Source: Pseudobdellovibrionaceae bacterium
GTDB lineage: Bacteria > Bdellovibrionota > FAC87 > UBA2466 > JACKAF01
Length of the DNA stretch: 64,000 bases
Assembly (NCBI GenBank): GCA_020635235.1
Contig: JACKAF010000002.1
Coordinates: 434,001 to 498,000, forward strand
Reading direction: 5' to 3'
The notes under the pieces are model-generated. The model made no database searches, was not told the DNA's origin, and saw nothing but the letters and a program-made list of their open reading frames with translations. Each line of letters starts with the position of its first letter. Position 1 is the first letter of the stretch. The position numbers were made by a program, and so were the translations under genes. This document shows positions 50,703-59,710 of the stretch, one piece after another.

Positions 50703-50841
50703 GACGGTGCCTCACAATTCCGTTTGGAAGTCTACGTCTGGCCCAGTCGATAGTGAAGCAATTTGAATACCTTCAGACCGCGGCGGCAAATCCTTTGTGG
50801 GCGTTGATCCCAAGGGCTCCCTGTGTTACACCGACGCCCCT

Positions 50842-52428
50842 GTGCGTAAGTCGTTGCTTTCAATCGGTCTCGTGTTGTTCGGATTTTCCTCTGCCGCCTA
50901 TTCGTTACCGGCGGAGTACGACGCTGTCGTAAAAAAGCTTGAGGAACACTCCCCCCAGCCCCGGTACAGTGTGAAATACCTTGAGTTCCTCCACGCGTTC
51001 TACGAAGCAAAGAATAGTGATCCAACGCCGCGTTTAGGCCAGGCAGATCCTGACTCGGTTGTACCGTCGGAACCGGGGACGCTCGCGGTTCTACCCCAGG
51101 GGGTAAGCCGGCCTGAAGTCCCGGCTTTGCCACAAGGCTTCGATGCCGACTTTCGGGAAAACACAGAAGCGCAGTTCAAGCTGGCCCGAGAGATGGCCCA
51201 GCACGCCTTTATTGAAGTCCACCACGCTTCCCTGTTTGCCTCGCTGCCAGTAGCGGAACGCCAGGAAGCGCTCGAAGATCTGTACGAGCGATGGAACGAT
51301 GAGGGGTGCAAGGATACGGTCTTCAAGCCCGGAAATGTTGAGCGCCTGCTGGATTTTTGGGTCGCCGTTTATGAAGCCGAATGTCTTTCGGCGCTCGAAA
51401 ACCGGGTAGACGAATCGAATCTTGAAAACCCACCGCTAAGAGGTACTTGGATGGCGGAGTTTCTCGATGAGGTAGGCTCTTTTCCAGTAGCTCCTGTGCT
51501 TGCAACCCACCGACAGCGGGCCGTTTTGACGGCGAGAGAATCTGCCGCAGAGCGGTTCGCGGAAAAATATCTAGACAGGTATCTTGCGGGTGCCACGACC
51601 GAAGACGCGAGGCACGTTTTGAGTTTGCTCCATTTGCGTCTGCGCGACGCGGTTTCGCAGCCAAAGCTTACCGTTTGGTTAGTGGAAAACGCCGGTACTA
51701 CTGCGGAGCTGGTTCGGGCCCTGTCCATCGAACTCTGGGATAGTGCCTTTGTCAGCTACTCTGTAGCGGGTCACAACGAGAGCGCCGATGACTTAGCGGC
51801 TAGACTGCGGGATATCCGCTCCAATCCTTTTGAGCACATGCGCCGAGGAGTGGGCATGGAATCTACCTTTCTTGCCGGACTACATGTGTTTTTAAATACG
51901 GCGGTCCCGCGTCTGAGGGTGGACGAGGAGGTTCTCCTCGCCGAACTGGTAGACGCCTTAGTCGCGGATAAGGGGATGCTCAACTACAAGGTGGCGGCCT
52001 TTATTGAGGCGATGCAGGCGTATGTGGAGAACCCGGCGGGAGCCGCACATCTTCCCGCAATTGAGGGGGCCTTGCGCCGTCTCGCAGGCCATTTGGAACA
52101 GGAGAGCTTTAATCAGTACGCGTGGCAAGGCTCGGCTCTTGAGGAGCTCCAGACCGCTCTGTTTCACATCATTGTTCTCAGAAAGGCTTGGAACGCGGGC
52201 ACGGAGGCTTCGGCCGTCGATATGCTCGCCGTACTCGACAACGCTCACGCGGATCCTCTAGACAGGGCTGCGGCCCATTACGCCCTAGGGCAGTTCGGGC
52301 CAGGAGTGTTTAGCAGCTTGCTCGATAGGCGGTACGCTGCCCCGCCAACCGGGGGGGATGCCTTTGCCCGCTGCGTTCGGGCGCTCTTCGAGGCCTTGGA
52401 AGCCACTCCACCCCCTCCCGAAGAGTAG
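50842..52428 (+). CDS. Large secreted protein of unknown function
   Basis: The GTG at 50842 (VRKSLLSIGLVLFGFSSA) gives a signal peptide cut after AAYS; the 50797 frame start lacks a clear ribosome site. The product has 528 residues, helical in pattern, acidic and with only a few cysteines, with stretches such as ELVRALSIELWDSAFVSY. No catalytic motif is visible. It is the first of four secreted or anchored proteins with no recognised family between 50.8 and 55.1 kb. I cannot assign a role. Confidence 0.6.
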   Translation: MRKSLLSIGLVLFGFSSAAYSLPAEYDAVVKKLEEHSPQPRYSVKYLEFLHAFYEAKNSDPTPRLGQADPDSVVPSEPGTLAVLPQGVSRPEVPALPQGFDADFRENTEAQFKLAREMAQHAFIEVHHASLFASLPVAERQEALEDLYERWNDEGCKDTVFKPGNVERLLDFWVAVYEAECLSALENRVDESNLENPPLRGTWMAEFLDEVGSFPVAPVLATHRQRAVLTARESAAERFAEKYLDRYLAGATTEDARHVLSLLHLRLRDAVSQPKLTVWLVENAGTTAELVRALSIELWDSAFVSYSVAGHNESADDLAARLRDIRSNPFEHMRRGVGMESTFLAGLHVFLNTAVPRLRVDEEVLLAELVDALVADKGMLNYKVAAFIEAMQAYVENPAGAAHLPAIEGALRRLAGHLEQESFNQYAWQGSALEELQTALFHIIVLRKAWNAGTEASAVDMLAVLDNAHADPLDRAAAHYALGQFGPGVFSSLLDRRYAAPPTGGDAFARCVRALFEALEATPPPPEE

Positions 52429-52513
52429 TGGCGCTTTTTTTAGCCGCACTTTGTGGCGCCGGTTATTGCGCCTTCTTTTCCGGTTTGGTACTCGACGTCA
52501 CATAGAGGGAATC

Positions 52514-53086
52514 ATGAAATCGTACCTGGCCTTGTTCATGGTGGCCTGGGGGACTATTTCTTTTGCTATCGAAGGGCGCTTGCGCCTCACTGTGCCTGCC
52601 CGCGAGCTGCGGGTTTCCTACACCAAGTCCACTGTCTCGATACAGCCCGTTTTCTTGGAAAACTTTGGCGTCGAGTGGTCTTTTGATCTTCTTGCGGCAA
52701 CGCAGACTGCAGAAATCGATGTACTCAGGCCCGCGGGGGTAATTGAGAAACTATCCTTCCAGCAAGTGTTCCGGTCCAATCATTTGCTCGGTGTATCAAG
52801 TTCCCGAACCCCGGCGCAGAAAGCCGACCGCAGTGCCTGGGGAGTCTTCGTCCGCCGGGCGATAGCCTTTCCGGGGGACGTGAAAGACCTGGTCGGGGCC
52901 AAGGAATACTCGGAAGCGGATTTGGAGAAAATTCTCAAGACCGCGAGCCAGTCGCTGTCGATGAAGGTTTCTGAATTCAAGAAAGACCTAGCGAAAGCCA
53001 AAGAAGCCGACGAGTCGGTCGTCCTCTCTCTCCCTCTGGGAACGGACGAGGTTGTTCTTGAGTACCCGAAGGGCGAGAAAAACTAG
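52514..53086 (+). CDS. Secreted protein of unknown function
   Basis: The ATG at 52514 follows AGAGGGA. The 190-residue protein has a signal peptide (to about residue 18, SFAIEGRLRL) and a beta-rich mature part ending with PLGTDEVVLEYPKGEKN. No known domain is seen. It lies 85 bases after the preceding secreted protein gene and converges by 4 bases with the next minus-strand gene. Confidence 0.6.
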   Translation: MKSYLALFMVAWGTISFAIEGRLRLTVPARELRVSYTKSTVSIQPVFLENFGVEWSFDLLAATQTAEIDVLRPAGVIEKLSFQQVFRSNHLLGVSSSRTPAQKADRSAWGVFVRRAIAFPGDVKDLVGAKEYSEADLEKILKTASQSLSMKVSEFKKDLAKAKEADESVVLSLPLGTDEVVLEYPKGEKN

Positions 53087-53757
53087 CGTACCTTGAAGGT
53101 ATCGGCTCTTTCTCCCGTTACATCCGGAATTAATAGAGTCTGTTTGAAGGTTTTTTCGGTAAGTGGGACGCTGATGCCTGCCACCAGACGGCTAGGAATT
53201 CGTTTTGCTTCAATAAAGGTAATGTTCTTTTCGCGAAGGTACATGTCCAAATCTTTTGAGACGGCAATAAACGAGACGGAGCCACTTCGTCTGGCCGAGA
53301 TCCTACGGGATCCCCCGTCTTGGTATTCGAGAACGCTAGCCGGTAAATCGACCCGCACCATGCGGTAGTATTGAATGCGGCGAAGCCGAGATAAGGTTTT
53401 TTCTAAATGTGTGCGGTAGGTGCTGGAATCGGAAGGGCCGGAGATGCCAGACCAGGTCCCAATCGCGCCGAAAGAGAGCCAGCTGTCTTTTTCTTCGTGC
53501 AGGGCGCTTACTAATGTTGCTCCAAGTTGCACGGAAGTTTCCACAAAACCTGCGAGACTTTTGTTTATCTGTTGAAGCTGTGGGTGCCACCACGCTGAAA
53601 CGAGTCCAGCACAAAAGACTGTAAACGCAAAGCGCCCTGTCCGAGCGAGAAGCCGGCCGAACGCACCAAACCATGCGTGCTTGGCGCACCAGACTTCAAA
53701 GCGCATTTTTTGGAGTTTTAACTTCCAGCGCGAGCGTTGCAGATCAAATCGTCCCAT
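53083..53757 (-). CDS. Membrane-anchored protein of unknown function
   Basis: I prefer the ATG at 53757 after GGGGGA. The 224-residue protein has one hydrophobic segment near residues 40-56 (FAFTVFCAGLVSAWW), a basic N-terminus and a soluble part with VSFIAVSKDLDMYLREK. It is not recognised. A longer start at 53802 adds 15 residues without a ribosome site. Confidence 0.55.
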   Translation of the reverse strand: MGRFDLQRSRWKLKLQKMRFEVWCAKHAWFGAFGRLLARTGRFAFTVFCAGLVSAWWHPQLQQINKSLAGFVETSVQLGATLVSALHEEKDSWLSFGAIGTWSGISGPSDSSTYRTHLEKTLSRLRRIQYYRMVRVDLPASVLEYQDGGSRRISARRSGSVSFIAVSKDLDMYLREKNITFIEAKRIPSRLVAGISVPLTEKTFKQTLLIPDVTGERADTFKVR

Positions 53758-53956
53758 TGTCCCCCATTTATTAGCAAATATGATTCCGCTTTTCCTCCGC
53801 ATGCGGCAAGCGGGGTTTTTGTAGGGGGAGACGACAGGCCAAGCCTGGTATTCACGACTCTGTGGAAAGTCACAAGAGTAATAGGGACTTAGGGAGAGTG
53901 GTGGCTGCCAGGCGGGCAGAGCCCGCTCAAAGCGGACTGATCAAACATTAGACACT

Positions 53957-55108
53957 TTAGGGCGTGCCCAAAATCTCGTTTATTCGCTTTTCTGCGTACG
54001 TCAGGCCTTCAAGATTCCAAAATATATTGGGGAGCTCTCCTCGGTGAGTTGTTCCGAGCTGGTCTCGGCTGGCTTTTAGTACGCGTCGGATCTCCATCTC
54101 TAAGCGCGCAAAATCGGTTACGGCATTTCGAAGGACTGCCGACTCGCGTGGAACGAGCGATTCACTCCATTTCGGCGTGAGAGTATTTAGGTTGCTGCCG
54201 CGCGTGTCTTCGATAAGGAGTAGGGATATAAAATGCTGCTGCAGTTCAAGCAAATTCGGGTGAGGGCTCGCCATTATGTGTGAGAGCACCAGGTGCCGAA
54301 GCTCAGCCAAATTCTCAAACTCCGCACCAAAATCGAGAAAGACCTGCTGCAACAAACGACTATGGGTAAGAGTCTTCAAGTTCTTGTCAAATGCATCCAA
54401 CAGTGAGTGCATCCAGCGCAATCTCAAATTCCGGATGTCACTGACGTCTTCGAGTACGCCGCTTTTTTCGAGTACGATTAACCCGTGAATAGTTTCGATC
54501 CATAGAAGGATCTCAGGTGGGGCCACCATGAGTTTGCCGCGGGCTATCTGGTCGGTAGTGGTGCGCATCTCGCGGCCGTCAATAATTTCGTAGACGTCGT
54601 GGTCATCGAAGAGAAACAGCTCGTTCGCGTTGGGGGCGGCATCGACTAGTCTGACCAACTCCTTCCAGGCGTTGGCGTTAGCGGAATCGGACTGTGCATA
54701 GCCTGTGGGAAAGGCGGCCAGGAGTTCTGCAAATTGCAGGCGGGTGTTTTCGAGTAGCGCATCCCGCCGATCCCGGTACTTTTCGACTCGCAACATCGTT
54801 TCGTATAAATCATCCACGGCAAACTTTGGAAGTTCCGCGGCGATAGAGTCACCGGCTTTGGCGAGTTTTTTACGCAACCGAGTAAAACGCCTGTAGGCTT
54901 CGATACGAGTCTCCGGGGACATAAGAAGATTTTCAGTGAGGAGCTCGTGATAGTGCGCCATCGCGGCGCGCTCGGATACCTGCTCTGAAAGAGTCCCCGG
55001 GCACAAGAAGCCCTCCTCTATGCCCCAAAACAGATGTTCGGCGGCGTGCGCACTGAGGCCCTGGCCGAGGAACCCAAGAATTAGAATGGCTTGGCTGAGG
55101 CGTTTCAT
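53957..55108 (-). CDS. Secreted helical protein of unknown function
   Basis: From the ATG at 55108 (MKRLSQAILILGFLGQGL) the 383-residue product has a signal peptide cut after AHA. The mature part is helical and acidic with stretches such as FLFDDHDVYEIIDGREM. In-frame ATGs at 55162 and 55123 are less likely. No family is recognised. The gap between this gene and the next (53758-53956) contains a 6-bp stem-loop (GCGGGC-aga-GCCCGC, 53912-53926) without a T-run. Confidence 0.6.
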   Translation of the reverse strand: MKRLSQAILILGFLGQGLSAHAAEHLFWGIEEGFLCPGTLSEQVSERAAMAHYHELLTENLLMSPETRIEAYRRFTRLRKKLAKAGDSIAAELPKFAVDDLYETMLRVEKYRDRRDALLENTRLQFAELLAAFPTGYAQSDSANANAWKELVRLVDAAPNANELFLFDDHDVYEIIDGREMRTTTDQIARGKLMVAPPEILLWIETIHGLIVLEKSGVLEDVSDIRNLRLRWMHSLLDAFDKNLKTLTHSRLLQQVFLDFGAEFENLAELRHLVLSHIMASPHPNLLELQQHFISLLLIEDTRGSNLNTLTPKWSESLVPRESAVLRNAVTDFARLEMEIRRVLKASRDQLGTTHRGELPNIFWNLEGLTYAEKRINEILGTP

Positions 55109-55230
55109 AAGGGACACACTCATAACACAGTGCGACACGATAAGGCCAGGTACAAAAACCAATTAAATTTCATAGGGATACCGGCGAACCCTCCTTGACT
55201 TCCCCGGTCCGCTCGCCGCAGATTAGGGGG

Positions 55231-56301
55231 ATGCAAACCAGACCACCGATCGGGGGGCCGGCCATCGTGCTGGCCAGTAAGGCGCTTCATACAATCAACG
55301 CCAAGACCGCCCACGGGCTTTTGCGCTACTCTGCGCGCTTCCAGATTCAAGCGGTCGTAGACGCCAGCCACGCAGGGGAGGCCGCGTCGCACTTTCTCGC
55401 CGGTACGCCCTCGGAAGTTCCCATCGTCCCCACCGTAGAGCGAGCAATGGAGTTAGGCCCGGCAAAATACGCGCTGGTCGGAGTGGCGACGCACGGAGGG
55501 GTACTGCCGGATGCACTGAAGGCAGATATTCTGGCGAGTCTCGGGGCGGGACTAACCCTCATCAACGGACTCCACCGATTCTTGGGGGAAGAGGAACTTT
55601 TTGCAGAGGCGGCGAGAAAAAGCGGTGCCGGGATCGTGGATATCAGAAAACCCAAGCCAAGAAGCGAGCTACATTTCTGGTCCGGTAAAATCTTTGACGT
55701 GAAGGCGCCACGGCTCGCGGTCCTTGGGATGGATTGCGCCATCGGCAAGCGAACGACCGCAAGAATCCTCGTCGAAGCTTGCAGGGATGCCGGCCTGCGA
55801 ACGGAAATGATTTACACGGGACAAACCGGCTGGATGCAAGGTGGAGAATACGGTTTTATTCTTGATAGTGTTCCAAATGATTTTGTCAGCGGTGAACTGG
55901 AGAATGCGATTTGCGCGTGTGATCAGAATCTCTCCCCTGAGTTGATCGTGCTCGAGGGCCAGTCTTCTCTGCAAAATCTCTCTGGCCCATGCGGTGCGGA
56001 GCTCTTGCTTTCCGGGCAGGCTAAGGGTGTTGTGTTACAACACGCGCCGGGCCGCAAGTTTTTGGAAGGCTATGAAAAGCAAGGTTTTGCGTACCCTAGT
56101 CTTAAAACAGAAGCGGAACTGATCCGCTTGTATGGTTCCCGACTCGTGGCAATTTCCGTAAATCCCCAGAACCTATCTCCGAATGAAGCTACGGCCGTTC
56201 GCGAACAGATACAGAATGAAATGGGCGTTCCAGTTTTGGATCCGTTTACCGAGACAGATAGACTAGTGGGCTTGTGCCGGGAATACGTGAATGAAAATTG
56301 A
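55231..56301 (+). CDS. dgcN: DgcN, DUF1611-type D-glutamate N-acetyltransferase
   Basis: The ATG at 55231 is preceded directly by AGGGGG; a TTG at 55195 is possible. The 356-residue protein has the DUF1611 pattern: an N-terminal domain with LVGVATHGGVLP and a P-loop-like domain with GMDCAIGKRTTARIL and IYTGQTGWMQGGEYGF. A DUF1611 member called DgcN acetylates D-glutamate in a D-Glu catabolic pathway and is paired with DgcA. The next gene overlaps it and is a DgcA-like enolase-superfamily enzyme, which supports the call. Confidence 0.8.
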   Translation: MQTRPPIGGPAIVLASKALHTINAKTAHGLLRYSARFQIQAVVDASHAGEAASHFLAGTPSEVPIVPTVERAMELGPAKYALVGVATHGGVLPDALKADILASLGAGLTLINGLHRFLGEEELFAEAARKSGAGIVDIRKPKPRSELHFWSGKIFDVKAPRLAVLGMDCAIGKRTTARILVEACRDAGLRTEMIYTGQTGWMQGGEYGFILDSVPNDFVSGELENAICACDQNLSPELIVLEGQSSLQNLSGPCGAELLLSGQAKGVVLQHAPGRKFLEGYEKQGFAYPSLKTEAELIRLYGSRLVAISVNPQNLSPNEATAVREQIQNEMGVPVLDPFTETDRLVGLCREYVNEN

Positions 56302-57349
56302 AAACATTGAAGTCTGGAAAGAATCGTTTGCCTTGGTTCGTCCGTACACGATCGCCTTTCGTACGATTTCGGAAGTCGATAACATTATTGTTAAGCTGGT
56401 TAGCGGCGATAAACTGGGGCTTGGCGCCGCATCCCCCGAACGCTTTGTAACCGGCGAAACACTTGAAGCCACTGAAGCGGCTCTAAAGCCAGAGCGTCTG
56501 GAGTTCCTCAAGGGTTCCAACCTAGAACAAAGCCTGGAACATCTGAAAAGGGATTTTCACTCCACACCGGCGGCGCGTGCCGCGGTGGAGATCGCGCTCT
56601 ATGATCTGGTGGCACAGGAGGCTGGAAAACCCCTCGTTGAATTCTTTGGAAGAAAGCACAAGCGGTTACCGACGTCGATCACGATAGGGATCAAAGGCGT
56701 TCGGGAGACCCTTGACGAGGCCGAGGAATACATCGGACGAGGGTTCAGCATTTTAAAAGTGAAACTTGGTAAAGATTTTGAGTTGGACATCGAACGTGTC
56801 TTGAAGCTCCGCGAAGCGATAGGCGACGATGTGCGTGTGCGACTCGACATGAACCAAGGTTATGGCCCAAAAGAAGTCGTAAGTTTCTGGGAACGCGCCA
56901 AGGCGGCGCATTTTGAGTTCGTGGAACAACCGATGCTCGCAGCTGCGACAGGGATGTTGCGTAGCCTCCCTGCGGATATCCGGAAACAAATAGCGGCCGA
57001 CGAGAGTCTCTTGAGTCCCGAGGACGCAAAAGCCCTGGTCTCCCCAGAGCCCGCCTGCGGCATATTTAATATCAAATTGATGAAATGTGGTGGGCCCTCC
57101 TCCGCGAGGATGATTGCTCAAACCGCAGCGGACAACGGGATCGAACTCATGTGGGGATGCATGGACGAAAGCGCCATCAGTATAGCGGCCGCGCTCCATA
57201 CGGCTTACGCGTGTTCTGCAACCCGCTATCTCGATTTGGACGGATCTTTCGATCTCGGTAGGGATCTCGTTGAAGGTGGTTTTGTGGTCGAGAAGGGTGA
57301 AATGTACCTAACCGATGCGCCCGGCCTTGGAGTGCGCCTACTCGGATAG
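56291..57349 (+). CDS. dgcA: DgcA-like enolase-superfamily racemase/dipeptide epimerase
   Basis: The 352-residue protein overlaps dgcN by 11 bases. It has the enolase-superfamily plan: an N-terminal cap and a barrel with ILKVKLGKDFELD (first lysine motif, KxK), RLDMNQGY (metal-binding Asp), VEQPM (Glu), AADESL (Asp) and FNIKLMKCGG (Lys). This is the L-Ala-D/L-Glu epimerase set; in the Dgc pathway DgcA interconverts N-acetyl-D- and L-glutamate. Pairing with dgcN favours that role over dipeptide epimerisation. Confidence 0.82.
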   Translation: MKIENIEVWKESFALVRPYTIAFRTISEVDNIIVKLVSGDKLGLGAASPERFVTGETLEATEAALKPERLEFLKGSNLEQSLEHLKRDFHSTPAARAAVEIALYDLVAQEAGKPLVEFFGRKHKRLPTSITIGIKGVRETLDEAEEYIGRGFSILKVKLGKDFELDIERVLKLREAIGDDVRVRLDMNQGYGPKEVVSFWERAKAAHFEFVEQPMLAAATGMLRSLPADIRKQIAADESLLSPEDAKALVSPEPACGIFNIKLMKCGGPSSARMIAQTAADNGIELMWGCMDESAISIAAALHTAYACSATRYLDLDGSFDLGRDLVEGGFVVEKGEMYLTDAPGLGVRLLG

Positions 57350-58531
57350 GTGTGCGGGCGGTGATCCGTAAAGCGGCTTGCCAGCAGGTGCCAGTACCTT
57401 TTCCTTGAACACGAGCTCGCCATTTACCCAAACTTGGGAAATGGATTGCTGAAACTTGTCCAGACTCTGCAGAGCATCGAAACTTTCCCCTGCCTTAAGC
57501 AGGACTAAATCCGCAAATGCGCCAGCTTCCAATTTCCCGCGGTCTTTCAGACCAAAAGCATTGGCCGCCAGTGACGAACGTTTGACGATCAATTGAGAAA
57601 GGCCAAGAACGGGTGGGGAAACAGTCTCTGGGGTTTGCTGAAGTGTTTCCTCGGCCATCGCCCAGTTCGTGGAAATAAATCCACGAGGATCTTCCAAAAA
57701 TGTCTGCAAGTCGCTCGGTTGCAACGGGAGTAGGGGGTTGAAATCAAACGTGACGTTTAGTCCTGCGGCACGGGCTTTTTCAAGTCGTGCAACCAAATGG
57801 TTTGCGCGGTTCCAAACTTTTTCAGAACTGAGTTGGAGATCGGCCAGGTGGAGTGGGACTTGGGCTTTCTCAGCAATTTGAAGCACGGTTTCCAGTTCGT
57901 CCCAAAGGCTTTTGTCAGCGCCCTGCAGGCGAACCAAAAGGAGGCCGTTGCGCTGTTTCAGTTCTGGCGCCAGCCAATTGAGCGCCTGTTCGGTCTGCGG
58001 GTTCAACCCTTGGCGCAAATCAAAGTAGACCCCGATGGCGCCGAGCTGCATTTGCCTGGCTAAACCTTGATTCAGGGCTACGGCCGTGAGAGGCGCTTGC
58101 GGCGATTGCTTTAGCACTTCGTTTTCGATTTCAAAATAGTCCGCAACCCACCCGACGTTGGTGGCACTCTTTTGTTCGGCAGCCTCCGTGAATGCCCGCC
58201 GATCCGGCAATACTACCGAAGTGACGCCGGACTGCACCGCAAGCTTTGAATCAAACTTGGGGTCATGTCCGGACTCAACGAAGCCCGGGAGTACCAGTTG
58301 GCCGGAAACAGAAACGATCTTCTCACCGCGGATTGGGGAAAGTTGCCCCATTTCCAGGATGCGTTGCCCTTTGAGGCGTAGGTCCATGGGAACCGCTTTT
58401 CCGTTTTCCAGTACCATCCCCCCCTGGACGAGCAGAGTCCCTGGATCGAAACCGGCTTCCGTGTACCACCATACCGGGACGCCCACCATGAAGACCAAGA
58501 AGACCAGGAACAAGATTCGAGCTGTACGCAT
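57338..58531 (-). CDS. Membrane-anchored amidohydrolase-superfamily protein with a degenerate metal motif
   Basis: The 397-residue protein has an N-terminal membrane anchor (ILFLVFLVFMVGVPVWW) and an amidohydrolase plan close to D-aminoacylases: LVLPGFVESGHDPKF near 78-92 and, near the C-terminus, NAFGLKDRGKLEAGAFADLV. In active enzymes the first motif is PGFIDxHxH; here it is PGFVESGHD, so the two-histidine metal site is lost. It converges with dgcA, overlapping by 12 bases. It may be an inactive relative, a sensor, or a binding protein for N-acyl-D-amino acids. Confidence 0.7.
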   Translation of the reverse strand: MRTARILFLVFLVFMVGVPVWWYTEAGFDPGTLLVQGGMVLENGKAVPMDLRLKGQRILEMGQLSPIRGEKIVSVSGQLVLPGFVESGHDPKFDSKLAVQSGVTSVVLPDRRAFTEAAEQKSATNVGWVADYFEIENEVLKQSPQAPLTAVALNQGLARQMQLGAIGVYFDLRQGLNPQTEQALNWLAPELKQRNGLLLVRLQGADKSLWDELETVLQIAEKAQVPLHLADLQLSSEKVWNRANHLVARLEKARAAGLNVTFDFNPLLPLQPSDLQTFLEDPRGFISTNWAMAEETLQQTPETVSPPVLGLSQLIVKRSSLAANAFGLKDRGKLEAGAFADLVLLKAGESFDALQSLDKFQQSISQVWVNGELVFKEKVLAPAGKPLYGSPPAHLSE

Positions 58532-58663
58532 ATGATATTCGTACCGAATTTAAGAGCATTTGGAAACTTGATTCCCGGTACGCGTTGCGTAATCCGGCCT
58601 TGAATGTGGCAATAAATTCACGATTCCGGCAATCTTGAAAGTCAGTTCCGGGCTATTCTGGAT

Positions 58664-58840
58664 TTGCTAACCAAGACGGCATCGAGAAAAGAATCACGGA
58701 AGAAGCGCATCATAAGACTGCTCACGGATGTAGCGCAGCTGAGACGGCACAGAAAAGACATTCAGCTTGGATCACTCATGGAAGAAGCGCCTGATGAGAT
58801 GGAACTCATCGTAGACGGACCCAACGAGACCGAAAGTTAG
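58664..58840 (+). CDS. Small orphan reading frame in a gene-poor stretch (low confidence)
   Basis: Between 58532 and 59066 no well-supported gene exists. A 58-residue frame (TTG start at 58664, TAG at 58838-58840) reads LLTKTASRKESRKKRI, continues with RLLTDVAQLRRHRKDIQL and ends IVDGPNETES. The basic start and acidic end look protein-like, and the frame is open upstream to 58615, so it may be the 3' remnant of a longer gene. No good ribosome site is seen. An imperfect hairpin (CTGTGG...CCACAG, 58841-58878) follows. Confidence 0.3.
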   Translation: MLTKTASRKESRKKRIIRLLTDVAQLRRHRKDIQLGSLMEEAPDEMELIVDGPNETES

Positions 58841-58921
58841 CTGTGGTGGACGAGGAACGTTGCTACTACCTCCACAGCCTCCCTTCTTACTCCTGGCAAT
58901 ATTTGTCAGGAGCAAAGCCAA

Positions 58922-58990
58922 AACTGTCCCTTTTTCCGATCTAAAGTTTCAATCCCCCCCAGTAATTTTTGAACTTTTACGAACTGTCCC
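58922..58990. repeat. Two AACTGTCCC repeats 60 bases apart, possible mobile-element remnant
   Basis: AACTGTCCC is at 58922-58930 and at 58982-58990, with an AT-rich stretch and a run of C between. This motif is often seen next to REP-associated tyrosine transposase genes. No transposase is present, so this would be a relic. Only the repeats themselves are directly seen. Confidence 0.3.
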
Positions 58991-59066
58991 CTGGTGCGAG
59001 TTTTGCATTTCGACTGCGCTGAGAGCAGTGGTTTTAAAAGTGGTACGTTTGCGACTGGGGGAGCTG

Positions 59067-59708
59067 ATGTTGTTGTTTTCCGCGCGGGGTATTTCTGCGC
59101 TCTTGGCTTTGTTTTCCTTATTAATCTTGGTACCGCGTCTAGCGTCCGCTGAAGAACGCGTGCGAGGGCGCACCCAGGTGGTCCTAGATTCCGAGGAATC
59201 TACTTCCCGCTTCAGCGTGGGCGGAGGGGTAGCTGTTCTTGAGGGCGTCGACGGCGCCAACGTAGGTTTTGGGGGCAGCGTGGGCTTCGCCTTCCGCGTA
59301 GGCCCAGGATCTCCGGTCTTTCTCGGGATGGACGTGGGGTACAACTATTGGAACGTACGCATTAAAGAGCAGCAAAACGGAACGGAAGTTACCCGAAACG
59401 CCTCCTTAAACTCCTTTCAGATGTTAGCGTCGATTTATTACCGGTTTCTGGATAACCAGGCCGCCAAGGCGCACCCTTACATAGGTTTTTCGATTGGGCC
59501 GAACTTAATGAGTGGGGACGACAAAATAAAAATGGGCGGCAACAGCGTAACTGCAGGCGGTAGTCAGGTCGCGCTTCAAATGTACTTTAGGCCAGGCGTA
59601 GAGTTTGATGTGAGCCGGAACGTCAGCGTGAATTTCGAATCCCGGGTGGGTCTCCTGGAGGGCAACTTGATGTTCGCGCCTCAGGTAAATGCGATCTTCT
59701 CGTTCTAG
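59067..59708 (+). CDS. Outer-membrane beta-barrel protein
   Basis: The ATG at 59067 follows GGGGGAG. The 213-residue protein has a signal peptide (cut near LASAEE) and alternating strands with aromatic ends: FRVGPGSPVFLGMDVGYNYW, MLASIYYRFLDN, AHPYIGFSIGP and the last strand FAPQVNAIFSF ending in phenylalanine, the classic BAM signal. It resembles small OmpA-like or OmpW-like barrels with about eight strands. The partner is unknown. The frame from 58860 runs through the repeat zone without a ribosome site. Confidence 0.8.
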   Translation: MLLFSARGISALLALFSLLILVPRLASAEERVRGRTQVVLDSEESTSRFSVGGGVAVLEGVDGANVGFGGSVGFAFRVGPGSPVFLGMDVGYNYWNVRIKEQQNGTEVTRNASLNSFQMLASIYYRFLDNQAAKAHPYIGFSIGPNLMSGDDKIKMGGNSVTAGGSQVALQMYFRPGVEFDVSRNVSVNFESRVGLLEGNLMFAPQVNAIFSF

Positions 59709-59710
59709 AT

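Noticed and set aside
53912..53926. Terminator GCGGGC-aga-GCCCGC
   Set aside because: Loop of 3 bases and stem of 6, but no T-run on either strand; not strong enough to list.
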